This document shows positions 10,001-17,504 of a DNA stretch of 64,000 bases, one piece after another (position 1 is the first letter of the stretch; each line of letters starts with the position of its first letter). Position numbers and translations under genes: made by a program. The stretch is taken from contig NZ_CP102292.1 in the NCBI RefSeq assembly GCF_025152405.1, forward strand, positions 2,232,001 to 2,296,000, written 5' to 3'. The notes under the pieces were generated by a model. That model saw only the letters and a program-made list of their open reading frames with translations, was not told where the DNA came from and ran no database searches. The DNA is from [Ruminococcus] lactaris ATCC 29176 (lineage in GTDB: Bacteria; Bacillota; Clostridia; Lachnospirales; Lachnospiraceae).

Positions 10001-10521
10001 TCTGATCCTGATGTCTTATCTGATTCTGATGTCTTATCTGATTCTGATGCCTTGTCTTTCTGAGCTTTCATCCTATTTTCTTTTTCCTGCTTTAATTCAT
10101 GCAGACATTTAAAATATTTTTCCTGATCCATTTCTTTTTTAAACCAGTTTAATTCTATTTTTCCACTTTTCAGCAGCTCTCTCATCAACTCTCCTGAAGA
10201 AAACGGCATCCCCGACATTCTCCACCCTTTAAAAAGTTGATCTACGTTTACCCACGAATCCTCCCCCAGCAATGGAAATAAAGTTGGTATTCTTGCTTTT
10301 GCATAGCTATACAAAATCTCATTTTCTTCCAGGACCTTCCGTGCTTTTTCAATATCAGCCCTTTCTTCTTCTGAAAATAAAAGATTCAGAGTCTTCTCAT
10401 CCATCTGAAAAAGAAGTGAATATCCGTATAAAATATGATAGCCCGTCACTCCCGTTTCTTCTTTCAGGGAAGGGACTGTTCGTGCCATTTGTATTGCAAC
10501 CTTATATACATTATGACTCAT
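7012..10521 (-). CDS. Soluble double-AAA protease: Clp-like AAA + pseudo-receiver-like region + FtsH-like AAA and M41 peptidase
   Basis: 1169 residues from the ATG at 10521, which is preceded by GAGGAG; an in-frame ORF continues upstream without a better site. Residues about 1-130 are unrecognised and helical. Residues 150-200 are a low-complexity acidic/serine linker. Residues about 225-520 form a ClpB-D2-like AAA module (Walker A GPPGVGKT 265-272, Walker B ILIFDEIEKA). Residues about 540-670 show alternating strands (KVLVMC, VAMVLIDP, LPIYFIE, GIVPVN) like a receiver fold. Residues about 730-985 are an FtsH-type AAA module (GPPGTGKT 775-782, IIFIDEIDA). The C-terminus is an M41 metallopeptidase with HESGH (1002-1006) and the family's third metal ligand in GASSDLRSATD (Asp1079). 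No transmembrane segment is seen, unlike classical FtsH. It probably unfolds and degrades cytosolic proteins; substrates are unknown. Confidence 0.88.
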   Translation of the reverse strand: MSHNVYKVAIQMARTVPSLKEETGVTGYHILYGYSLLFQMDEKTLNLLFSEEERADIEKARKVLEENEILYSYAKARIPTLFPLLGEDSWVNVDQLFKGWRMSGMPFSSGELMRELLKSGKIELNWFKKEMDQEKYFKCLHELKQEKENRMKAQKDKASESDKTSESDKTSGSEKSVELKETSGSEKIENAEKDNHPGVKKSPETEKIDFRQLSVKYQQLTSRLLDTVKGQDEAVMEFVQGCFRGEVFHILEKRKRPAAVFLFAGPPGVGKTLLAETGAEYLGKKTIVFNMSEYSNPSSITELMGSSKKFSGAEEGRLVRFVRKNPDGILIFDEIEKADRKVIHLFLQILDRGLLHNDFLDQDEDFSESIIIFTSNAGKALYEDGTSGDYTRMPKSVLLDAIRKDKNPYTGEQLFPEAICSRIASGNIIMFNHLKTRHLVKMIETQFAEVSRAVEQRLGYQITYDKDLSLLFLYHYGGLTDARIASAQGKNFLEREIFELSRQLGNQKALMDQVENVHFKINKKEMPAEILKLFVNEKRAKVLVMCTDEEFSYFNEVNKIAEMIRVSERKEAEKLLHTDVAMVLIDPYYGENKEHESGVSIDDMYSEGMSFFTELIESEINLPIYFIEFEKIFSVVDKNSLYQRGMAGIVPVNPLAPETVERQIDQILEEIFMEEKSREFAKRGYVLDFNTAQILSSDEKRLFIQYHDLKKRMAVDMDSQSAIMKDAQRPTTKFSEVIGAENAKTELAWFTEFLKNPKKYSMEGRRLPKGVLLYGPPGTGKTMLARAMAGESDVAFLETSATQFMNSYVGKSEENIRRLFRTARKYAPAIIFIDEIDAIAKERTGDTTSQHTESMLNTLLTEMDGFRENVKEPVFVLAATNYDLDGSVSGKKRRIDPALLRRFDNRIYVDLPNEEERKQYLELKLNQKGKNKISEDIISNLAARTTGQSIAILQNVIELAMRNAAKAGTELSGERLLDALEEYNYGEKKTWEQGYYESVAIHESGHAYAAWCAGEKPSYVTIVSRGNFGGYMQHENSENKPNYSREDLLGKIRTSLAGRAAEKVFFGREASLNTGASSDLRSATDMAMRVIATYGMDEENLVCLSPEQILNTTLAKEFIERTNRLLKEQMKETENLICSGREKVEALAKKLLEQNHLTQNEIQNIFDET

Positions 10522-10603
10522 CTTTTTCTCCTCGTAACCTATAAAACTTCGTCTGATAAAGCTACAGTAATACACTGCATTTTGCAATTTTTTATTGCAA
10601 TAA

Positions 10604-10631
10604 TAAAAGCCCCAGGAAAGATAACTTTCCT
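10604..10631 (-). terminator. Probable terminator after the YbjN-like gene
   Basis: On the minus strand AGGAAAG-TTAT-CTTTCCT is followed by GGGGCTTTTATTATT. It sits between the YbjN-like gene and the AAA protease gene. Confidence 0.55.
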
Positions 10632-10675
10632 ACAAAGTCTCTCCCCCGGGGATCTTTCTTTTCAATTAAATTCAA

Positions 10676-11095
10676 CTATGCCCACAATGCCTTCATGATC
10701 GTCGGATATGCCTCATCACAAATTCCTACAGTTCTGTAAATCAGCTCTTTACATTCCTCACCACAGGTATCCATATCCAGGATTGCATCCATCTTTACTA
10801 TAAGTTCATTATCAGTATTTATAACGAAAGTACACCATCTGAAATTCAGATTCAACTCATTGATAACCGGATAAATTTTTTCTTTCAGATTTTCCGGGAT
10901 TTTCACATATTCCTTTGTTCTGATATGCACATAGTTGCCATCCTCATCAAAAAAAAGATAAAGTTCGAGATGATCTATATTATCAAGACCTCCCATTCCA
11001 GTCTCGATAACATCTTCATCCTCTCCTAAAAGTGTATGCTGAAAATCATCTGCTGTCAGATATGCTGACACCATCTTTGCTGTCATATTTGCCAT
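10676..11095 (-). CDS. YbjN-domain protein
   Basis: A 139-residue soluble protein. The start at 11095 is chosen because GGAGGAACGGAC directly precedes that ATG; the longer frame would begin inside the neighbouring repeat element. The fold pattern fits the YbjN/type III secretion chaperone-like family: the N-terminal helix AYLTADDFQHTLL, strands HLELYLFFDEDGNYVHIRT, the central NLNFRWCTFVINTDNELIV, and a helical end. These proteins are uncharacterised small acidic proteins, often linked to stress. It precedes the AAA protease gene on the same strand with a terminator between. No catalytic motif is visible. Confidence 0.72.
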   Translation of the reverse strand: MANMTAKMVSAYLTADDFQHTLLGEDEDVIETGMGGLDNIDHLELYLFFDEDGNYVHIRTKEYVKIPENLKEKIYPVINELNLNFRWCTFVINTDNELIVKMDAILDMDTCGEECKELIYRTVGICDEAYPTIMKALWA

Positions 11096-11126
11096 GTCCG
11101 TTCCTCCTGCGTATTTCTTTTTAGAT

Positions 11127-11319
11127 GATGTCGGGGTCAAAAGCCCCAACAATGATGCCAACGGATTGCTCCGTGCTACGCACTCCCACAATCCTACCCA
11201 ATATTCGCATATCGTGGGATTATCATCCCACTTTTATGCTCATATCGGGGCGGGTCTCAAGGTCATTCTACCACCAGTGTGCAAGCACACGTGGTTTCAG
11301 ACCTTTTGACCCTGACATC
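11127..11319. mobile_element. 193-bp MITE-like element, complete copy
   Basis: Ends are GATGTCGGGGTCAAAAG and the inverted GATGTCAGGGTCAAAAG (17 bases, one mismatch). Flanks TTTAGAT and TTTAGTT look like a decayed 7-bp target duplication. The interior has further inverted segments and no gene. A second near-full copy is at 19039-19221 and a partial copy at 6901-6991. The rest of the gap to the next gene (11320-11488) holds nothing I recognise. Confidence 0.8.
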
Positions 11320-11488
11320 TTTAGTTTATTGTATCATTTTTTCAAATCCAATTCTACTTTTTTCTCCATTGTCACCAAATTTTGTCACCAAATTTACATC
11401 TCCGTTCACTGTCAGTCTGTAAATTATACTGAAATCCCTGCCATATACACAGGTCAGCTCTGTCCTTCTACAAGATGGCTCTGTTCAG

Positions 11489-12397
11489 TCATTCCGCAAG
11501 ATATTTGCATGCCGCAAGTGCAGCCACTGCTCCATCTGCCGCTGCCGTCGTAAGCTGGCGGACTTCCTTTGTCCGGCAGTCTCCGGCTGCAAAGATTCCC
11601 GCTCCTGATGTCATACAGTCTTCTGCTGCAAGAATAAATCCGTCTGCATCCAGTTTCACGACATTTTCAAACGGATCATTCTTCGGGATCTGTCCCACAG
11701 CAACAAATACTCCCGATACAGGCAATTTCTTCTTTTCTCCCGTCTTCAGATTCTGAAGTTCCAATCCTTCTACCTGAATTTCTCCACAGATTTCTTTCAC
11801 AACTGAATCTAAAATAAAAGTAACATTTTCCTTTTTCTTAAGTCCCTCAACGATTCGTTCCTCACCCCGGAATGAATCTCTCCGGTGTATCAGATAAACC
11901 TTACTGCAATATTCTGATAAAAATTCGGCATCCTGAAGAGCGGTACTTCCGCCTCCGACAACCGCAACTTCCTTTCCCCGGAAGAACATTCCGTCACAGG
12001 TCGCACAATAAGAAACTCCCGCACCTGTCAGACGTTCTTCTCCGGGAACGCCCAAATGCCGGTGCGTCACTCCTGTTGCCAGAATAATACTCTTACAAGG
12101 ATATTCTCTCTCAGTCGTTACAATGATCTTGATCCCGTCTTCTTCTAAAATCCCCGTCACACGTTCTCTCACCGGCTCTGTCCCAAGCTTCATCGCCTGA
12201 TCCAGCAGATTCATGGAAAACTCACTGCCGCTGACACTGGCGATACCCGGATAATTTTCCACCTTTGGTGACGTTGTGATCTGACCGCCAAAAGCTCCTC
12301 CCTCGATTACCAATGTTCTTTTTCCTGCACGCTGTCCATAAATCGCTGCCGTAAGTCCTGCAGTCCCCCCACCGATAATTCCAATATCATACATCAT
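11489..12397 (-). CDS. trxB: Thioredoxin reductase-like flavoprotein
   Basis: A 302-residue NAD(P)H-dependent FAD oxidoreductase. It has the N-terminal FAD site GIIGGGTAGLTAAIY, the redox-active pair in YCATCDGMFF (about residues 131-140), the NAD(P)H site AVVGGGSTALQDAEFL, and the C-terminal FAD motif GIFAAGDCRTKEVRQL. Length and motif order match bacterial TrxB. The NADPH-binding HRRDSFRG stretch is present. No thioredoxin gene is adjacent, so the electron acceptor could also be a related disulfide protein. It is the last gene of a minus-strand run acyP-proC-trxB. The 62-base gap to proC allows co-transcription. Confidence 0.9.
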   Translation of the reverse strand: MMYDIGIIGGGTAGLTAAIYGQRAGKRTLVIEGGAFGGQITTSPKVENYPGIASVSGSEFSMNLLDQAMKLGTEPVRERVTGILEEDGIKIIVTTEREYPCKSIILATGVTHRHLGVPGEERLTGAGVSYCATCDGMFFRGKEVAVVGGGSTALQDAEFLSEYCSKVYLIHRRDSFRGEERIVEGLKKKENVTFILDSVVKEICGEIQVEGLELQNLKTGEKKKLPVSGVFVAVGQIPKNDPFENVVKLDADGFILAAEDCMTSGAGIFAAGDCRTKEVRQLTTAAADGAVAALAACKYLAE

Positions 12398-12459
12398 GTT
12401 CTGTCTTCCCTTACCTTTTCTGCAAATTTCTTCTTACCAATCTTCCCGCAGATCGCTTT

Positions 12460-13254
12460 CTACAAACTTCTTGAAACCTCTGCACATGCCTTTTCTGCTT
12501 CGATCACTGCACTCCGGAAACCGCTTTGTTCCAGGACACGGACCGCTTCGATCGTCGTTCCCGCCGGAGAGCAGACCATATCTTTCAGTTCTCCGGGATG
12601 CTTTTTGGTTTCCAAAACCATTTTTGCACTTCCATAAACTGCCTGTGCAGCAAACTCATATGCCTGTGCCCGTGGCATTCCCTCCGCAACTGCTCCGTCT
12701 GCCATCGCCTCGATCAGCATAAAGACATATGCCGGAGAACTTCCGCTTACAGCCACAACCGCATCGATCATATGCTCCGGTACGACCTCTACTTTTCCAA
12801 AAGCTCCCAGTAATTTAAGTGCATATGCTTTGTCCTTCTCTGTCACATACTGATTCGGGCAGGCTGCCGTCATCCCCTCGCCTACCAACGCCGGAGTATT
12901 CGGCATGGTACGCACGATCCTGACCGGTTTGCCAAACTGCTCTTCCAACCATGCCAGTGTCTTTCCCGGTGCGATCGTAATGACCATCTGGTCTTCTCTT
13001 ACGGATTCCCGGATTTCCTGAATCGTCTCTGCATAAAACTGCGGTTTTACAGAAAGCACCAATATGTCTGCCTTCTCTGCCACTTCTTTATTATCCGCTG
13101 TCACCTGGATTCCATACAGTTCTTTCACATGATTTCTTCCCGTTTCCATAATATCTGATCCAATGATCTCTTCTGCAGGAATGATTCCTTTTTTAATGAT
13201 GCCTCCCATGATTGCTCCTGCCATATTTCCTGTTCCGATAAAACCTAATTTCAT
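12460..13254 (-). CDS. proC: Pyrroline-5-carboxylate reductase
   Basis: Catalyses the last step of proline synthesis, reducing pyrroline-5-carboxylate with NAD(P)H in the cytoplasm. It is 264 residues, the usual length. Motifs are the N-terminal Rossmann LGFIGTGNMAGAIMGG, ILVLSVKPQ, RTMPNTPALVGEG, and the C-terminal family signature around SGSSPAYVFMLIEAMADGAV with KDMVCSPAGTTIEA. The start at 13254 is set by AGGAGG eight bases upstream; an in-frame ATG 21 bases earlier lacks a site. No proA or proB lies nearby. Confidence 0.96.
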   Translation of the reverse strand: MKLGFIGTGNMAGAIMGGIIKKGIIPAEEIIGSDIMETGRNHVKELYGIQVTADNKEVAEKADILVLSVKPQFYAETIQEIRESVREDQMVITIAPGKTLAWLEEQFGKPVRIVRTMPNTPALVGEGMTAACPNQYVTEKDKAYALKLLGAFGKVEVVPEHMIDAVVAVSGSSPAYVFMLIEAMADGAVAEGMPRAQAYEFAAQAVYGSAKMVLETKKHPGELKDMVCSPAGTTIEAVRVLEQSGFRSAVIEAEKACAEVSRSL

Positions 13255-13355
13255 GTCACATTCCTCCTGTATCAATAATTTCTGCAGAATCTTTCCACAG
13301 GATGCCCTTGAAGAATCCTTTGCAGCATCCTCTGCTTTTTCTCCTGCTTCTTCTC

Positions 13356-13625
13356 TTATTTCACCCAGAAACTGTTCTCCTGCTCCACAGGAATTTCTTT
13401 TGTATCCATCCAGTCTATGGTAATAAACTGATTATGATTCAACCCTACAAGCAGTTTATTGATCAACATTTCCCGCCCCTGGATTTCAAGTGTCACTGTT
13501 CCGTCCCATTCATTTCGCACCCATCCGGTCAGCCCCAGTGACTGGGCAAGATATTTCGCCGTATAGCGGAATCCCACTCCCTGAACCCGTCCGTGGAATA
13601 CAATTCTTTTTCTGATATCAGCCAT
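13356..13625 (-). CDS. acyP: Acylphosphatase
   Basis: An 89-residue cytosolic enzyme that hydrolyses acyl phosphates such as carbamoyl or 1,3-bisphosphoglycerate phosphate. The signature VQGVGFRYTAKYLAQSLGL includes the catalytic arginine, and GWVRNEWDGTVTLEIQG carries the catalytic asparagine. It is complete and normal in length. It is the first gene of a probable acyP-proC-trxB transcription unit. Its metabolic partner cannot be told from context. Confidence 0.95.
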   Translation of the reverse strand: MADIRKRIVFHGRVQGVGFRYTAKYLAQSLGLTGWVRNEWDGTVTLEIQGREMLINKLLVGLNHNQFITIDWMDTKEIPVEQENSFWVK

Positions 13626-13824
13626 AAGATCTCTCCTCTTTTTTGTACGCTGTTCATTGCTATTCTATCACAAGTTTTCTTTTTCTGACAACTTCCTATA
13701 GCATTTTCAATGATATTTTCAATCACACATCGCTGTGTGAATTTCATCAGGGCAAGTTGCTGCTCCATTTAACAATACCTTTCGAAGAAAAGCCAAAGAC
13801 CAACCTACCGAACGATAATCTCAT

Positions 13825-13940
13825 ATAAAAGTGTGATTGATAAGCATTAAATTTTAATAATTTTGTGATTCTGGTTGTAATTTTCATAGATTTCGCATAT
13901 AATAAAAGTGTGATTATAAAGCATAAAACTCCAATAAAAA
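13825..13940 (+). promoter_or_regulatory. Promoter with repeated operator-like sites before the AAA ATPase gene
   Basis: -35 TTGTAA (13875-13880) and -10 TATAAT (13898-13903) are 17 bases apart. ATAAAAGTGTGATT followed by AAGCAT-AAA occurs at 13825 and again at 13902, where it overlaps the -10 and the transcription start. A shorter ATAAAAATGTGAG occurs at 13934. Such spaced direct repeats around a start site suggest a repressor site; the binding protein is unknown. The rest of the gap from 13626 shows nothing else. Confidence 0.55.
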
Positions 13941-13956
13941 TGTGAGGAGTGATTCT

Positions 13957-15297
13957 ATGGAACGATTTATCTTAAAAAAATTGCTGGATTGGAAGAATTC
14001 TCCCTATCGCAAGCCTTTAATCTTGAAGGGCGTACGTCAGGTGGGTAAGACTTGGATTCTGAAAGAGTTCGGCAGACGCTGTTATGAAAATACAGCCTAC
14101 TTTAACTTCGACGAAAACGAAGAATATAAACAATTTTTTGAAACAACCAAGGATGTGGATCGGATTCTACAAAACCTTATGCTGGCAAGCGGTCAAAAGA
14201 TATTGCCAGAAAAGACCCTCATCATCTTTGACGAGGTACAGGACTGCCCGAAAGTCATTAACTCCATGAAATATTTCTGCGAGAACGCACCGCAGTACCA
14301 TGTTGCCTGCGCCGGTTCTCTGTTAGGTATCGCCTTGGCGAAGCCTTCCTCTTTTCCAGTAGGCAAGGTCAACTTCATGCAGATTGACCCAATGACATTC
14401 GCTGAGTTTCTACTTGCCAACGGTGATGAAAATCTGGCACAGTATCTAGAACAGGTGGATACCCTTGAGCCTATCCCTGACGCTTTCTTTAATCCGCTGT
14501 ATGAGAAGCTGAAGATGTACTATGTCACCGGTGGTATGCCGGAGTCGGTATTGATGTGGACGGAGGCACGAGATGTTTCTGCCATGCAAGAAGCATTGTC
14601 CGGAATCATTGGAGCCTATGAGCGTGACTTTGCCAAACATCCTAATCTCAGCGAGTTTCCAAAAATCTCAATGATCTGGAAGTCTGTTCCTTCTCAACTG
14701 GCAAGGGAGAACAAGAAGTTCATCTATAAAGTGGTCAAGGAAGGTGCACGAGCCCGTGAGTACGAGGATGCTTTGCAATGGCTGGTGGATGCCCGTTTGG
14801 TGCATAAGGTCTACCGCAGCTCCGCTCCCGGCCTGCCGATAGCCGCTTATGATGACCTGTCCGCCTTCAAGATTTATCTGGTGGACGTGGGTCTCCTCCG
14901 CCGTCTGGCCCAGCTGGCCCCCACGGCCTTTGGCGAAGGCAACCGCCTATTTACTGAATTCAAAGGTGCATTAACCGAAAACTTTGTGTTGCAGACTTTA
15001 ATTACTCAGTTTGAAGTTATGCCCCGTTATTGGAGCCAGAACAACCCACCTTACGAGGTGGATTTCCTCATTCAGCGGGAGAACGACATCTTCCCCGTAG
15101 AGGTCAAATCTGAAGCCAACACAACCAGCAAGAGTATGAAGAAGTTCAAGGAACTGTTCCCTGATAAGGTCAGGCTTCGCATCCGTTTCTCATTGGACAA
15201 TCTGAAACTGGACGATGATGTGCTGAATATCCCGCTGTTCATGGCAGATCAGGCGGATCGATTGATTGGGTTGGCATTAGAGCAACTCCAGAAATAA
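13957..15297 (+). CDS. AAA ATPase with C-terminal DUF4143 (AAA_14 family)
   Basis: A 446-residue predicted ATPase. The N-terminal AAA_14 domain has a P-loop of the form GVRQVGKTWILKEFG (about residues 26-40), Walker B TLIIFDEVQDCPK, and sensor-like CAGSLLG. The C-terminal DUF4143 has a nuclease-like patch PYEVDFLIQRENDIFPVEVK (D, E-x-K of the PD-(D/E)XK type). The start at 13957 follows TGAGGAGTG; an ATG 15 bases earlier is poorly placed. It is a stand-alone gene with its own repeat-bearing promoter. The family is widespread and poorly characterised, often found near mobile or defence genes. Codon use is more GC-rich around 14880-14950 than in neighbouring genes, hinting at acquisition. Confidence 0.85.
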   Translation: MERFILKKLLDWKNSPYRKPLILKGVRQVGKTWILKEFGRRCYENTAYFNFDENEEYKQFFETTKDVDRILQNLMLASGQKILPEKTLIIFDEVQDCPKVINSMKYFCENAPQYHVACAGSLLGIALAKPSSFPVGKVNFMQIDPMTFAEFLLANGDENLAQYLEQVDTLEPIPDAFFNPLYEKLKMYYVTGGMPESVLMWTEARDVSAMQEALSGIIGAYERDFAKHPNLSEFPKISMIWKSVPSQLARENKKFIYKVVKEGARAREYEDALQWLVDARLVHKVYRSSAPGLPIAAYDDLSAFKIYLVDVGLLRRLAQLAPTAFGEGNRLFTEFKGALTENFVLQTLITQFEVMPRYWSQNNPPYEVDFLIQRENDIFPVEVKSEANTTSKSMKKFKELFPDKVRLRIRFSLDNLKLDDDVLNIPLFMADQADRLIGLALEQLQK

Positions 15298-15324
15298 ACG
15301 CAAAAATTATTACAACTGACATAA

Positions 15325-15372
15325 CAAAAGCCTCCATTGGTATTTTGATAGTTTACCAACGGGGGCTTTTGT
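15325..15372. terminator. Bidirectional terminator
   Basis: ACAAAAGCCTCC-TTGGTA and TACCAA-GGGGGCTTTTGT form a long stem with flanking A and T runs, after the AAA ATPase gene and at the end of the opposing pseudogene. Confidence 0.85.
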
Positions 15373-15749
15373 TTATTTGAGTTTTCTTAATGGTGCACAC
15401 AATACTTCATAGGCATATTTATATACTTCATTTGCTGACTCATCCGGCGAGATATCACCATGAGCAAGACAGCAACGAAGCATATATAGTATGATTACGA
15501 TAGCTTCGCTTATTTTTCTAGCATCATTTACAAAATTATATGCACCAATTTGTTTTGTATTTTGTCCTGATGCAAGAACACTCGTGATACGATACGGTGT
15601 CAGTTCCCTATAACATTCCTTGTCATTTTTCCCGTGACTTCACCGCTAAAATTATACCACGCATTAAAGGCAATCCAAGCTTTCATAAATGCGGAAAAAT
15701 AGTCAACTTTTATGTCGATTGCATCTATCCAATCTTTATATCCTGGCAT
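15373..15749 (-). pseudogene. Frameshifted remnant of a small accessory gene (HEPN-like appearance)
   Basis: From the ATG at 15749 (preceded by GTGAGGTG) the frame reads MPGYKDWIDAIDIKVDYFSA and on to YNFSGEVTGK, then soon hits a stop. The homologous-looking continuation is in the next frame: NDKECYRELTPYRITSV, then SEAIVIILYMLRCCLAHGD, ISPDESANEVYKYAYEVL, and a stop at 15373. One frameshift near 15630 therefore breaks a coding region of about 124 residues. It may also have lost internal sequence. The helical pattern with RCCLAHGD recalls HEPN-type proteins, but I cannot confirm the family. It follows the tail of a restriction specificity gene and looks like part of the same decayed operon. 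Confidence 0.6.
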
Positions 15750-15760
15750 TCCGGTTCACC

Positions 15761-16189
15761 TCACTTTGCGTAGATAACTTCTTTATCCATAATCTCCAAT
15801 GCTTCTTACTCCAGCTTATATGCCTCGTATCGTTTCTTATTGGCTTCAAGAGCAAGAGTATTGATTTTTTCCTGGACATCATGATTTCTGAGGAGCGGAA
15901 TTGGAATTTTGCTTATGTGCGTATCGTCTATTTCATCAATAACCGCAGCTTTTCCAGGGGTACCTTTATCAAGGTGTCTGGAAAGACGGTCAACAATATT
16001 TATTTTTTTAGAGTCCTCGTGAAGCTGGTCAACGACATCTGTTAAAAGGCAACTTTGGGAAGCTAACATACCATAAGTGATATCTGCTGTAAATTTACGA
16101 TCAGGCTTGGAAAGCTGTTTTGAAATTTTATTTGAAAAAGTTAAAATTTTTCGTTTCAAAGTGTAAGTATTTGATGTAAAATTAGCCAT
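15761..16189 (-). pseudogene. Chimeric remnant: transposase N-terminus joined to an HsdS C-terminus
   Basis: The open frame of 127 residues starts like an IS4-type DDE transposase (LKRKILTFSNKISKQLSKPD, ADITYGMLASQSCLLTDVVD). It then switches abruptly near residue 80 to a stretch typical of the end of type I restriction specificity subunits (KIPIPLLRNHDVQEKINTL, EANKKRYEAYKLE). After an in-frame TAA the tail continues as EALEIMDKEVIYAK, so the HsdS end also carries a nonsense mutation. No catalytic DDE residues, no target-recognition domains and no hsdM or hsdR remain. A deletion or transposition event probably joined two broken genes. Confidence 0.6.
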
Positions 16190-16363
16190 AGGGAATCTCC
16201 TTCTTTTTTGTTTAGTAAGGTTTTTGTTTAGTAGCTTAATTTTACATCAAAAAGAAGTCAGATTCCTTATATTTTGGGCATTTTCATAAAGTTGTTGATA
16301 ATGAATGGAGAAAAATCAGAGGTCTGTGGATAAAACTGCGGAAACTCAAGTTCGACACTTTCA

Positions 16364-16392
16364 TTTACAAATTTTCAACAAAATGATATAAT
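16364..16392 (+). promoter_or_regulatory. Promoter of hydE-hydG
   Basis: -35 TTTACA (16364-16369) and -10 TATAAT (16387-16392) with a 17-base spacer, 32 bases before the hydE start. Confidence 0.75.
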
Positions 16393-16424
16393 TTTCTCAA
16401 TATTTCTTCTGTGAGGAGGGAACT

Positions 16425-17480
16425 ATGAAGGAAGAATTTCACTTGATCGATCAATTAGAAATGGATCAGTTTCTTTCACGCGATGAATGGATCTTTCTGA
16501 TCGAACACCGTTCTGATGCACTGGAACGATATCTTTTTGAAAAGTCTGAAGCAGTCCGTATCCGCGAATATGGCCATGATATTTATATCCGCGGACTGAT
16601 TGAATTTACCAACTACTGTCACAACGATTGCTATTACTGCGGTATCAGGAAAAGCAATCCCAACATTCTGCGTTACCGCCTGTCTCCGTCTGAGATTCTT
16701 TCCTGCTGCCACATCGGTTATGAACTGGGGTTCCGCACCTTTGTACTTCAGGGTGGTGAAGATAACTGGTTTACAACAAAACGGATGGCAGAGATTGTTG
16801 CAGAGATTCACTCGCATTTTCCTGATTGTGCTATTACACTGTCCATCGGTGAACGTTCACGGGAAAGCTATCAGGCTTTGTTCGATGCGGGTGCTGACCG
16901 TTATCTGCTCCGTCATGAAACATATGACCCTGTCCATTACCGCAGGCTTCATCCTGATTCGCTTTCTGCCGTTCACAGACGGAAATGCCTTTGGGATCTG
17001 AAGGAAATCGGTTATCATATCGGGACAGGCTTTATGGTTGGCTCTCCATTTCAGACCGCAGAAAATCTGGCTGATGATCTTCTCTTTCTGAAGGAACTCA
17101 ATCCACAGATGGTCGGGATCGGACCTTTCATTCCTCATCACGATACCCGATTTTCCCATGAGCCACCCGGAACTCTGAAGCTGACGCTCTTTCTTTTGGG
17201 CCTGATCCGGCTGATGATTCCGAAAGTACTGCTGCCCGCAACTACGGCTCTTGGAACGATTTCGCCCCAGGGACGGGAACTGGGAATCCGGGCAGGAGCA
17301 AATGTCGTAATGCCGAATCTTTCCCCAACAGAAGTAAGAAAGAATTATCTCCTGTACGACAACAAGATCTGTACCGGTGAAGAATCTGCTCAGTGCAGGG
17401 ACTGCCTTGAACAGAGAATGGCATCCATTGGATACCAGGTTGTTGTGTCCAGAGGAGACTCACGAAACCGATCAATTTAA
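16425..17480 (+). CDS. hydE: [FeFe]-hydrogenase maturase HydE (radical SAM)
   Basis: A 351-residue radical-SAM enzyme needed to build the dithiomethylamine-bearing diiron subcluster of [FeFe]-hydrogenase. The 4Fe-4S/SAM motif is CHNDCYYCGIR (CX3CX2C, about residues 65-75). Further hallmarks are FVLQGGEDNW, TLSIGERS, YLLRHETYDP and GPFIPHHDTRF. The start ATG follows GAGGAGG. The C-terminal cysteine pair in SAQCRDCLEQR may bind a second, variable cluster. It lies 24 bases before hydG and shares its promoter. HydF and the hydrogenase itself are not in the window. Confidence 0.95.
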   Translation: MKEEFHLIDQLEMDQFLSRDEWIFLIEHRSDALERYLFEKSEAVRIREYGHDIYIRGLIEFTNYCHNDCYYCGIRKSNPNILRYRLSPSEILSCCHIGYELGFRTFVLQGGEDNWFTTKRMAEIVAEIHSHFPDCAITLSIGERSRESYQALFDAGADRYLLRHETYDPVHYRRLHPDSLSAVHRRKCLWDLKEIGYHIGTGFMVGSPFQTAENLADDLLFLKELNPQMVGIGPFIPHHDTRFSHEPPGTLKLTLFLLGLIRLMIPKVLLPATTALGTISPQGRELGIRAGANVVMPNLSPTEVRKNYLLYDNKICTGEESAQCRDCLEQRMASIGYQVVVSRGDSRNRSI

Positions 17481-17504
17481 CTCAGTATACTTAAGGAGGC
17501 TTTT

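Noticed and set aside
9950-10062. Short tandem DNA repeats that might look like a CRISPR or satellite
   Set aside because: They encode the Ser/Glu/Asp/Lys linker of the hybrid protease (SESDKT-type repeats). There are no spacers and no cas genes.
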